64,000 nucleotides of DNA from JAGOPY01 sp964619555 (GTDB lineage Bacteria; Bacteroidota; Bacteroidia; Bacteroidales; JAGOPY01), in the NCBI GenBank assembly GCA_964619555.1, contig CAZUDV010000003.1, forward strand, positions 248,001-312,000, given 5' to 3'. Positions 33,059 to 40,665 of this stretch are shown in pieces; position 1 is the first letter of the stretch, and the number at the start of each line of letters is the position of its first letter. Under the pieces are notes generated by a model. That model searched no databases and was not told where the DNA came from. It saw only the letters and a program-made list of their open reading frames with translations. The position numbers were made by a program, and so were the translations under genes.

Positions 33059-34588
33059 TCAGACAATTTTTTCCTGGTCGATATCCCAGAAAACTCTCCT
33101 GTTTTCCTTATATGCCAGGGTGCCCATATGGGCAGTCATGGCTTCTTCAAAGGCCCTGTCGATGTTGCAGCTGGGCTGGCCGCCATGGCGGATGCAGTCC
33201 AGCCATTCGGCGATGTGAAGGTAAGTTGTGTCTACTCTTTTACCGCCACGATAAGTATACATCAGTCCTTTGCCGGCGAAGTACTGTTCCGTAGGTGACG
33301 TGATGGCATCGACCTCTTTGAGCCCCGGAGTGTAGGTAAATATTGGAAGTTCGGGATCGATGATACCGTTTTCGATTTTCTCTTTATACCGGGTCGAACC
33401 GTGGTCGGCATAAATGGTCATGGTTGAGCCGAGTTCCATAGTAGCATCATGACCCATAATGATCCTCCCACGCCTCCTGTTTGAAGCAAGAGTCGCACTG
33501 TACATCAGGGTAAGGTCCTTTCCGGGATATTCGAACACGGTATGAAGCACATCAGGGACAGTCCGGCCATCCTTGAAAAAATAGATACCCCCGCTGGATA
33601 CCGCTGAATGGGGTATCCCCAGGTCGAGGATCTGGTTCATCGCATCGTATTCGTGGGTAAGAAGGTCTCCCGAAAGCCCGGTGCTGTAATCCCACCAGCA
33701 GCGCCAGCGGAAGAACCGTTCCAGGCTGAAATCGTGCCACGGTGCAGGGCCGACGAACTGCTCCCAGTCTATCGTCCTTTGGTTTGCCTCTTCGTGGATC
33801 GGGTATACCCAGGCCCCGTTCGGGTCGTTGCGGTTGGTGGTGACCTCGATCAGGTTGATCTTGCCCAGCACCCCCTGCCTGATAACCTCTTTCGCCTTCA
33901 GGTAACTTTCATTCTGCCGGCCTTGGTGGCCTAACTGCAACACGATTTTATTATCCCTGACCGCCTTGCGGACCTCGTAAGTTTCCTGAACGGTCCAGGT
34001 GAGGGGTTTCTCCACGTAAACGTGTTTCCCGACATTTGCTGCCGCAATGGTCATCGGACCGTGCCAGTGGTCAGGAGTCGCAATGATCACGGCATCTATT
34101 TCCGGAGAATTGATCAGGTCAAGGTGGTTGAGGTATCGTTTCGGGGCTTCTCCCATCTTGCCATCTGCACCTTCACGGTGGAGGTTGGCCCCGGCTTCGG
34201 CAGCCATGATACCGTAGGTGTCGAAAATGTCACAGACGCCGGTTATCCTGACATTCAGCCCTTCCTGGGCCAGGTAGTCCTCGTAGCGTTTGTCCTGTTT
34301 ATTTACCATCGCCCCTTCTTTCCATTCATCAATAAAGGAAGGATGGGCAAAACCGGCTGCCGTTAAAAGGTCCTTGCCCCTGATTCCATAACCGATGATG
34401 CCCAGACGGATCTCTTTCCCCTGGGCCGGGCTCGCGTGAAAGGCAGGCGATGCAGGGCTGATGTCCAGTTCTTCCTGGATGTTGAACTTGAGATATCGTT
34501 CATATTTCCGCTTGCGATACCATGCATATACCAGGGCCCCGAGAACAGGAATACCGATCAGTGAACGTAAAACATCTCTTCTATCCAT
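33059..34588 (-). CDS. Exported Gfo/Idh/MocA family dehydrogenase
   Basis: 509 residues. The N-terminus MDRRDVLRSLIGIPVLGALVYAW combines twin arginines with a hydrophobic segment (Tat-type signal anchor). Rossmann motif LGIIGYGIRGKDLL (about 62-75), ATPDHWHGPM and YVEKPLTW with the EKP lysine. The substrate half has GDLLTHEYDAMNQIL. Its size and the ~30-residue spacer after the signal match the secreted, membrane-attached group of the family found in 3-keto-sugar loci. The promoter lies within a 7-bp repeat array. Confidence 0.88.
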   Translation of the reverse strand: MDRRDVLRSLIGIPVLGALVYAWYRKRKYERYLKFNIQEELDISPASPAFHASPAQGKEIRLGIIGYGIRGKDLLTAAGFAHPSFIDEWKEGAMVNKQDKRYEDYLAQEGLNVRITGVCDIFDTYGIMAAEAGANLHREGADGKMGEAPKRYLNHLDLINSPEIDAVIIATPDHWHGPMTIAAANVGKHVYVEKPLTWTVQETYEVRKAVRDNKIVLQLGHQGRQNESYLKAKEVIRQGVLGKINLIEVTTNRNDPNGAWVYPIHEEANQRTIDWEQFVGPAPWHDFSLERFFRWRCWWDYSTGLSGDLLTHEYDAMNQILDLGIPHSAVSSGGIYFFKDGRTVPDVLHTVFEYPGKDLTLMYSATLASNRRRGRIIMGHDATMELGSTMTIYADHGSTRYKEKIENGIIDPELPIFTYTPGLKEVDAITSPTEQYFAGKGLMYTYRGGKRVDTTYLHIAEWLDCIRHGGQPSCNIDRAFEEAMTAHMGTLAYKENRRVFWDIDQEKIV

Positions 34589-34616
34589 AGTTCAAAGTTC
34601 AAATTTCAAGGTTCAA
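34589..34616 (+). repeat. 7-bp tandem repeat array, 4 units of AGTTCAA
   Basis: Units AGTTCAA, AGTTCAA, ATTTCAA, GGTTCAA in register, directly upstream of the ATG of the exported dehydrogenase. Relic units (AGTTCATAG) continue to about 34645. The same unit appears inverted at 34698-34721. Confidence 0.75.
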
Positions 34617-34621
34617 AGATA
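34614..34621 (-). promoter_or_regulatory. Bacteroidota -7 promoter element (TATCTTTG on minus strand)
   Basis: Exact TAnnTTTG match overlapping the edge of the 7-bp repeat array, 25 bp upstream of the ATG at 34588. It suggests an internal promoter within the cluster. Confidence 0.5.
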
Positions 34622-34688
34622 AGTTCATAGGTTTTAGTTCATAGTTTCTAAAAAATGGATCAGGAATTTCATTTTAAACTTCATCATC

Positions 34689-35171
34689 TCACTTAGTACT
34701 TTGAACTTTGAACTTTGAACTGAAAATTATTCTGTCCATTCCCCAGTCTTTCCAGGATGGGAAGCAATAAAGCACCCCAAGTGCAATTAATTCAATGAGA
34801 TTTTTATTGACAACCAGGTAGCTGCCTTCGCTGGGAACGGCATATTTCAGACCGATGCACGGGGGATGGGACAGATAATAGAATGCCAGCAGCACAATGC
34901 CGGAAACGATGGCCACGCGCGTGAAAGCGCCAAGGATCAATCCCAGGCCGATCAGGATCAGTCCCCAGATATTGAGGATATCGATCAAATTGAGCGTACT
35001 CGGATCCGATGCCATATTAAAGAAAAACTGCTTCAGGAAACCTTCTGAATCGAGGAGGTAACCGACACTGGACCAGTTGGGATTAACCAGTTTGGATAGT
35101 CCTTCATATAAAAAATGCCATCCAATGCCGATTCGAAGCGCCAACAGCCAGAGTTTCTGAGTCAGGGTCAT
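34689..35171 (-). CDS. DoxX family membrane protein
   Basis: 160 residues with four predicted membrane segments (LWLLALRIGIGWHFLYEG; IDILNIWGLILIGLGLILG; VAIVSGIVLLAFYYLS; LIELIALGVLYCF). The GWHFLYEGLSKL start is characteristic of DoxX/SURF4-like proteins. It lies inside the cluster between DUF1080 and the exported dehydrogenase and is a candidate membrane redox partner. The last residues (FSSKFKVQSTK) are encoded by an inverted 7-bp repeat array, so the true C-terminus has been extended or replaced by repeat DNA. Confidence 0.85.
   Translation of the reverse strand: MTLTQKLWLLALRIGIGWHFLYEGLSKLVNPNWSSVGYLLDSEGFLKQFFFNMASDPSTLNLIDILNIWGLILIGLGLILGAFTRVAIVSGIVLLAFYYLSHPPCIGLKYAVPSEGSYLVVNKNLIELIALGVLYCFPSWKDWGMDRIIFSSKFKVQSTK
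34698..34721 (+). repeat. 7-bp tandem repeat array, 3 units of ACTTTGA plus ACT
   Basis: Perfect heptamers inside the 3' end of the DoxX gene, reverse-complementary to the array at 34589-34616. The arrays can pair with each other across about 80 bp. Confidence 0.8.
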
Positions 35172-35199
35172 TCGTTTGCCTTTTGTTGTTAATATTTTC

Positions 35200-35255
35200 C
35201 CATCTTACCATCTTACAGCTATACCATCTAAAGTCATACAGTCTTAAAGCCTTAC
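35200..35255 (+). repeat. Degenerate 8-bp tandem repeat array
   Basis: Seven octamers in register: CCATCTTA, CCATCTTA, CAGCTATA, CCATCTAA, AGTCATAC, AGTCTTAA, AGCCTTAC. The array covers the TAA stop of the DUF1080 gene (complement at 35252-35254). Confidence 0.6.
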
Positions 35256-36511
35256 AGCGGCTTCAGAAAGATCTCCCGCCATTTCACTGCGACTTCTCCC
35301 CCGCTATGGACCTGGAGAGCGATTACACCTCTACCTCCGGCGATGGCATCATCTTTCAAATCGGTCATCATGTATCCATTGAGCCATGTCATGACACGGT
35401 CATCCTTTAAATAGATGACCAGATTGTTCCATTGGCCCGGCATCAGAATGCCTTCTTTTTCATCAGGGATCTCAGTCAGCCAGCCACGTCCCCCTGATTC
35501 ATAAATGCCACCGGTATTTTCACCCGGGGGTGCCACCTCGACCTGCCACCCGGTAATATCGGTGCCTTCTAATTCTGAGCGGAAAAACACACCAGAATTA
35601 CCAGTACCTTCAATTTTAAAGTCAAGACTGAGGGTGAAATTACGATATTCCTTTTCTGTGGCCAGGTAACCATAACCGCCCCTGGAGCTGCTTTTCCCAA
35701 TCAATATCCCATCTTCCGCAGACCAGTCCTCTTCCCCGTAGCGGACCCAGCCTTCCAGATCCATACCGTTGAAGAGGGGCAATCCCGGGTCGGTCAGATC
35801 TTTGATTTTGATATTCCTGAACCGGACCGGGCTGCCATGGTCCTGCAGGCCTATATGACCTTTACGTGCAAGGCCGTAATCCGGATAATCACGCCATTTG
35901 CCATTCTGTGCCAGTTCGTACCATTCCTCTGTCCAGAGGTCGTACTCAACAATTATTTCCCCGTTCAGCCAATGGATCACATGACCCTTTTCAACCCGGA
36001 TGCGGGAGGAGTTAAATTCCCCTGCTTTTTTGAGGTCTTTCTTCGATTTATCAGGGTTATGCATGGCGTAATTGGCTCCCGATTGCTGCCATTCTTCAAG
36101 CCTGGAAGGAAAGCCGGCATCGTCAATCAACTGGTATTCAGGCCCCGTTTCATAAGCCGCTTTGAAATTTCCTTCCAGGACATGAAAGAATATTCCGCTA
36201 TTACCACCAGGAGATATCGCCCATTCCAGGCAGAGTTCAAAATCTTCATACTGTTTTACAGTAATAATGTCGCCACTTAATTCATCGCCCCCCATGCTGG
36301 AGGTCACGAGGCAATCCTCAACCACCTGCCATCCCTTTGGCAGGCCTTCCATTCCGAAGCCTCTCCAACCATCGGCATTTCTACCATTGAACAGTAATAT
36401 CCATCCGTCCTTCAATTCCTGCTCGGTCAGCCTGTTTTGCTGACCGGAAGACATTTTGGGCGAGAAACATCCCAACGTAATGATAATAAGCGAGATGAGT
36501 ACTCTTTGCAT
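35252..36511 (-). CDS. Secreted protein with two DUF1080 domains (3-keto-disaccharide hydrolase-like)
   Basis: 419 residues, signal peptide, then two concanavalin-like DUF1080 domains. The first (about 33-235) has WILLFNGRNADGWRGFG, SGIFFHVLEG and GHIGLQDHGSPVRFRNIKI. The second (about 243-419) has LPLFNGMDLEGWVRYG, SGVFFRSELEG and GVIALQVHSGGEVAVKWR. The paired LFNG..L.GW starts and IGLQ.HG ends mark both. DUF1080 proteins of Bacteroides have been shown to cleave 3-keto-glycosides. It is the first gene of the cluster and probably the extracytoplasmic hydrolase. The unusual feature is the tandem duplication. Confidence 0.85.
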   Translation of the reverse strand: MQRVLISLIIITLGCFSPKMSSGQQNRLTEQELKDGWILLFNGRNADGWRGFGMEGLPKGWQVVEDCLVTSSMGGDELSGDIITVKQYEDFELCLEWAISPGGNSGIFFHVLEGNFKAAYETGPEYQLIDDAGFPSRLEEWQQSGANYAMHNPDKSKKDLKKAGEFNSSRIRVEKGHVIHWLNGEIIVEYDLWTEEWYELAQNGKWRDYPDYGLARKGHIGLQDHGSPVRFRNIKIKDLTDPGLPLFNGMDLEGWVRYGEEDWSAEDGILIGKSSSRGGYGYLATEKEYRNFTLSLDFKIEGTGNSGVFFRSELEGTDITGWQVEVAPPGENTGGIYESGGRGWLTEIPDEKEGILMPGQWNNLVIYLKDDRVMTWLNGYMMTDLKDDAIAGGRGVIALQVHSGGEVAVKWREIFLKPL

Positions 36512-36616
36512 GAGCGTTCGATTTTACCGGTTAAAATTATAAAACCTCGGTTTCAATCATGCATAAAAACGACAAATATTGAAATAATTTAAGGCGGGGG
36601 CCTGCTATAATGCTTT

Positions 36617-36624
36617 TATCTTTG
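36617..36624 (+). promoter_or_regulatory. Bacteroidota -7 promoter element TATCTTTG
   Basis: TAnnTTTG match 15 bp before ATG 36640. It lies downstream of the alternative ATG 36610, so the later start is preferred. Confidence 0.55.
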
Positions 36625-36639
36625 TTATATCCGATTCTC

Positions 36640-38676
36640 ATGAAAATACCGTCAGGGAATATCAGACTATACGGCTTTGCCTTAATATTTCTGGGATTTC
36701 TGGCAATGTCTGTCCAGATATTATTTATCAGGGAAGTACTTGCGCTTTTCCAGGGGAATGAATTGGTAATAGGAATTTGCCTTGGATTCTGGATGATCCT
36801 GACTGCAACCGGTTCATACCTGTGTACTTTAATATTGCCTGCCAAACTGTGGCCTGCCGGGGGGCGAAGGAATTATATCCTGGCAGCGTTCCTGTTTCTT
36901 ACTGTATATACAGGTTTTATTTCCTGGATTCTGATCAGTCTTAAAAGTATGCTGGTCCCGGTCGGGGTTTCTGCCAACCTATTCCAGATCTCTTTCCTGA
37001 TCCTCATTACAATTGCCCCGTTCAGCATTGTTTCAGGAGCGTTATTCCCGGTATTGGCATCAGGCTTAACCAATATGAAAAGAAACAGCCTGGTTCCTGG
37101 GGCTTATGCTTTAGATTCAGTTGGAAGTATCCTCGGGGGTATTTCCTTCTCTGTCTTGTTGTTTATCAGCCTGCAACAGATCGGTTTCCATTCTCAATCT
37201 TCCTTCAAATCAAAGCTTTATCCCGGGCAGGAGGTCATCGAAGCCAGGGAAACACCATTTGGAAGGCTTACTATAACGAAAATGGAAGAACAGGTCACCC
37301 TGTATGAAAACAGTATCCCGCTTCCGGTCGAAGGTGACGCGGCAAAACGGGAGGAAGCTGTACATTATGGAATGCTTGCCCATCCGCGGCCGGAAAGGGT
37401 TCTGATGATTTCCGGGGGAATTGGCGGGACTATTGAGGAAGTATTCAAATATCCCGGAGTCCACCTGGATTACCTGGAGATCAACCCATGGTTGGTGCCC
37501 ATGGTAAGCAGGCACATCAAATTCCCGGTGCACCGGGATCTCAGCATAATAAACAAGGATCCCAGGATTTATCTGAGGCAGACCAGCAAAAAATATGATG
37601 TTATCCTGGTTAATGTGCCTGATCCGGGATCAGCTGAACTGAACCGGTATTACACGAGGGAATTTTTCCGTTTGTTAAATTCCAGGCTGAATGAAGAAGG
37701 AATAGTGTCAATTTCAATTCCGGCTGCCGGGAATTACATGAATGAAACCTCCAGGATACTTCATTCCGTAACTTATAACACATTATTATCCGAATTCATG
37801 TTTCTTCGCATTATTCCAGGGAACCGGGACTTCTATCTGGCTTCGGACAATCCATTGGAAGGATCATTCCGGGAATTTTACCAAAATGCCGGCATTACCA
37901 ATCTTTATGTAAATCCGGGATATATTCAGGATGAATTGATTGCCGGCCGGAGCAGCCAGATCATCAGTGAAATATCAGAAAAACATGGAATTAATTCCGA
38001 TCTGAAACCATTTATTTACCTTCAGGTTTACAGGAAATGGCTGGAAAAGTCAGGTATCGATTACAGGATCATACCACTGGCATTATTTCTGGTTATCATC
38101 CTGGCCTTCCTCGTTCTTGGTCCGTTGAACCTGGGGTTGTTTACAGGAGGATTTACGTCTTCCTCCCTGGAATTCATCCTAATTCTTTGGTTACAGGTCA
38201 TCTACGGTTTTATTTACCAAATGTCGGGCTTGATCTTTGCAACCTTCATGGCGGGGATCGTAGCCGGCACGATATACCGGAGAATAATTTACCGGACCGT
38301 GACCATTAAAGCTTATTATGGCATCCAGGCCAGTTTTGCCATATTCTCCCTGATCATATCCGGCCTGATGGCTGTTTTCCCTTTTCATTCCAATATCTCT
38401 ATAAGCATAATATTGATTTTTAGCCTGATCCTCATCGCTGGAATGTTAATGGGTGTGCAATTCGCCATGAGTGTAAATTTAAGGACCGCCGGTATTATAA
38501 GGAGTGCCGGGGAATCCTTCAGTGCGGACCTCCTGGGGTCTGCTGTAGGAATTATACTGGTTTCTGTAATTATAGTACCGATAATGGGTTTACTTCTTAC
38601 GGGTGTATTAATTGCCGGGATGAATCTGGTTGCATTGCTGTTTATTTTTTTGAAGATCCGGAGACCTGTGAGGTGA
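36640..38676 (+). CDS. Multi-pass membrane protein with spermidine synthase-like domain
   Basis: 678 residues from ATG 36640. The N-terminal about 200 residues and the C-terminal about 230 residues are hydrophobic, with several membrane segments each. Between them lies a Rossmann-type domain with VLMISGGIGGTIEEV, LDYLEINPWLVP and YDVILVNVPDPGSAELNRYY, which corresponds to the spermidine synthase fold (GGxGG; acidic residue after beta-2; D/N-x-P-DP motif). Fused transporter/spermidine-synthase proteins of this type are widespread but uncharacterised; polyamine synthesis is not established. A 12-bp tandem repeat covers the stop codon. Confidence 0.8.
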   Translation: MKIPSGNIRLYGFALIFLGFLAMSVQILFIREVLALFQGNELVIGICLGFWMILTATGSYLCTLILPAKLWPAGGRRNYILAAFLFLTVYTGFISWILISLKSMLVPVGVSANLFQISFLILITIAPFSIVSGALFPVLASGLTNMKRNSLVPGAYALDSVGSILGGISFSVLLFISLQQIGFHSQSSFKSKLYPGQEVIEARETPFGRLTITKMEEQVTLYENSIPLPVEGDAAKREEAVHYGMLAHPRPERVLMISGGIGGTIEEVFKYPGVHLDYLEINPWLVPMVSRHIKFPVHRDLSIINKDPRIYLRQTSKKYDVILVNVPDPGSAELNRYYTREFFRLLNSRLNEEGIVSISIPAAGNYMNETSRILHSVTYNTLLSEFMFLRIIPGNRDFYLASDNPLEGSFREFYQNAGITNLYVNPGYIQDELIAGRSSQIISEISEKHGINSDLKPFIYLQVYRKWLEKSGIDYRIIPLALFLVIILAFLVLGPLNLGLFTGGFTSSSLEFILILWLQVIYGFIYQMSGLIFATFMAGIVAGTIYRRIIYRTVTIKAYYGIQASFAIFSLIISGLMAVFPFHSNISISIILIFSLILIAGMLMGVQFAMSVNLRTAGIIRSAGESFSADLLGSAVGIILVSVIIVPIMGLLLTGVLIAGMNLVALLFIFLKIRRPVR

Positions 38677-38698
38677 CCTGTGAGGTGACCTGTGAGGT
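38663..38698 (+). repeat. 12-bp tandem repeat, three perfect copies
   Basis: GACCTGTGAGGT repeated exactly three times; each unit is an imperfect palindrome (ACCT ... AGGT). The TGA stop of the spermidine synthase-like gene (38674-38676) lies inside the first-second unit junction. Confidence 0.85.
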
Positions 38699-38726
38699 CA
38701 TCCCACTTTACAAGTCTTTTTCTTCG

Positions 38727-38734
38727 TACCTTTG
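38727..38734 (+). promoter_or_regulatory. typA promoter: -7 element TACCTTTG
   Basis: TAnnTTTG match 32 bp before the typA ATG. Confidence 0.55.
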
Positions 38735-38766
38735 CCCCCCTCATTACCTGACCGGATTTACATACC

Positions 38767-40590
38767 ATGCAAAACATCAAGAATATAGCCATAATTGCTC
38801 ATGTCGACCACGGGAAAACCACACTGGTAGACCGTATCCTCCACCAGGTGAAATTGTTCCGCGAAAATGAAGAGATGGGGGACCTCATTCTCGACAGCAA
38901 CGAACTGGAGAGGGAAAGAGGCATTACTATCCTCTCAAAGAATGTTTCGGTCCGGTACAAGGGATTCAAGATCAATATTATAGATACACCAGGGCACAGC
39001 GATTTTGGGGGTGAGGTGGAACGGGTCCTGAACATGGCCGACGGCTGCCTGCTGCTTGTGGATGCATTTGAAGGTCCTATGCCGCAAACACGGTTCGTGC
39101 TTCAAAAAGCCCTTGAGCTTGGATTGAAACCGATAGTTGTTATCAACAAAGTGGATAAACCCAACTGTCAGCCCGACCTGGTTCACGAAGCCGTTTTCGA
39201 ACTCATGTTCAACCTGGAAGCTAACGATGACCAGCTTGACTTTCCAACTGTTTACGGTTCCTCCAAGCAGGGTTGGATGGGGCCCCACTGGAATTCCCCG
39301 AATCAAGATATCTCTTACCTGCTGGATATTATTATCGAGCATATCCCATCTCCGAAGGTAGAAGACGGAAACCTTCAATTGCAGATCACCTCAATCGATT
39401 ACTCTTCCTATGTGGGCCGTATTGCCGTGGGACGCATCCACAGAGGTTTCCTGAAAGCAGGTCAACCGATCTCGCTGGTAAAAAGGGATGGCAACATCCG
39501 GAAATCAGTGATTAAAGAAGTCTACCTGTTCGAAGGGCTCGGAAAAGAGAAAACGAAGACTGAGGTCCATGCCGGCGAGATTTGTGCGATTCTTGGACTG
39601 GAAGATTTTGACATCGGCGATACGATTGCGGATGCCAAAAATCCGGAAGGCCTTGTACCGATCAAAGTGGACGAGCCCACCATGAGCATGTTGTTCACCA
39701 TCAACAACTCCCCATTCTTTGGCAAAGACGGTAAATTTGTGACTTCCAGGCATCTGCGTGACCGATTATTCCGTGAAACCGAAAAAAACCTGGCATTGAG
39801 GGTGGAGGAAACTGACTCCCCCGATACTTATATGGTTTACGGCCGGGGAATCCTGCACCTGTCCATACTGGTCGAAACCATGCGACGTGAAGGATTTGAG
39901 TTCCAGATCGGTCAGCCACAGGTACTGATCAAGGAAATTGACGGCATAAAGCATGAACCAATCGAACATCTCACGGTTCACGTTCCGGACGCTTTTTCAG
40001 GAAAAGTCATCGACATAGTTACCGGACGTAAGGGTGAGATCCTCCACATCGATACAAAAGGCGACCGTATTCACCTGGAATTCAATATCCCCGCCCGTTC
40101 CATTATCGGCCTGCGTAATACCGTCCTCACCTCCACAGAAGGGGAAGCCATTATCGCCCACCGCTTTAAAGGCTATGAACCCTGGAAAGGAGATCTTCCA
40201 CTGCGTCGGAACGGAGCCCTGATTGCCATGGAGACCGGCCTGGCCATACCTTATGCAATAGACAAACTGCAGGACCGCGGCTCCTTTTTCGTCGATCCCA
40301 ATGATCCGGTCTATGCCGGCCAGGTAATCGGGGAACATATACATGCCAATGACCTGGTCGTCAATGTGTGCAAGACCAAGAAACTATCTAATATGAGAGC
40401 TTCCAGCGCCGATGAGAAGATCATCCTCACCCCTCCCATCCGGTTCTCCCTGGAAGAAGCTATGGAGTATATCCGGACAGACGAATACGTCGAAGTGACT
40501 CCAAAATTCATCCGTCTCCGGAAAATTTTTCTCGACGAAAATGAGCGAAAAAGAAGGCTTATAGCGATTCAGCAAGCGGGGAAATTATAA
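38767..40590 (+). CDS. typA: Ribosome-associated GTPase TypA/BipA
   Basis: 607 residues, usual length for the family. G1 AHVDHGKT (11-18), G2 with RERGITI, G3 DTPGHSDF, G4 VINKVDK. The EF-G-like domains II, III and V follow, and the C-terminal TypA-specific domain includes PPIRFSLEEAMEYI. It is a translational GTPase that binds the ribosome and acts in ribosome assembly and stress response. Monocistronic, with its own promoter. Confidence 0.96.
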   Translation: MQNIKNIAIIAHVDHGKTTLVDRILHQVKLFRENEEMGDLILDSNELERERGITILSKNVSVRYKGFKINIIDTPGHSDFGGEVERVLNMADGCLLLVDAFEGPMPQTRFVLQKALELGLKPIVVINKVDKPNCQPDLVHEAVFELMFNLEANDDQLDFPTVYGSSKQGWMGPHWNSPNQDISYLLDIIIEHIPSPKVEDGNLQLQITSIDYSSYVGRIAVGRIHRGFLKAGQPISLVKRDGNIRKSVIKEVYLFEGLGKEKTKTEVHAGEICAILGLEDFDIGDTIADAKNPEGLVPIKVDEPTMSMLFTINNSPFFGKDGKFVTSRHLRDRLFRETEKNLALRVEETDSPDTYMVYGRGILHLSILVETMRREGFEFQIGQPQVLIKEIDGIKHEPIEHLTVHVPDAFSGKVIDIVTGRKGEILHIDTKGDRIHLEFNIPARSIIGLRNTVLTSTEGEAIIAHRFKGYEPWKGDLPLRRNGALIAMETGLAIPYAIDKLQDRGSFFVDPNDPVYAGQVIGEHIHANDLVVNVCKTKKLSNMRASSADEKIILTPPIRFSLEEAMEYIRTDEYVEVTPKFIRLRKIFLDENERKRRLIAIQQAGKL

Positions 40591-40635
40591 GAATCCGGTC
40601 GCGATCCGGAATTGATTTCAGGCTTGATTTTTGAT

Positions 40636-40643
40636 TACTTTTG
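40636..40643 (+). promoter_or_regulatory. Bacteroidota -7 promoter element TACTTTTG
   Basis: TAnnTTTG match 22 bp before the GTG start at 40666. Confidence 0.5.
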
Positions 40644-40665
40644 GTTATGAGATTTATTTTGGATC

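Noticed and set aside
40647..40665. Possible ATG start for the AmrS-like gene
   Set aside because: It is out of frame with the conserved protein; GTG at 40666 is the usable start after the -7 element.
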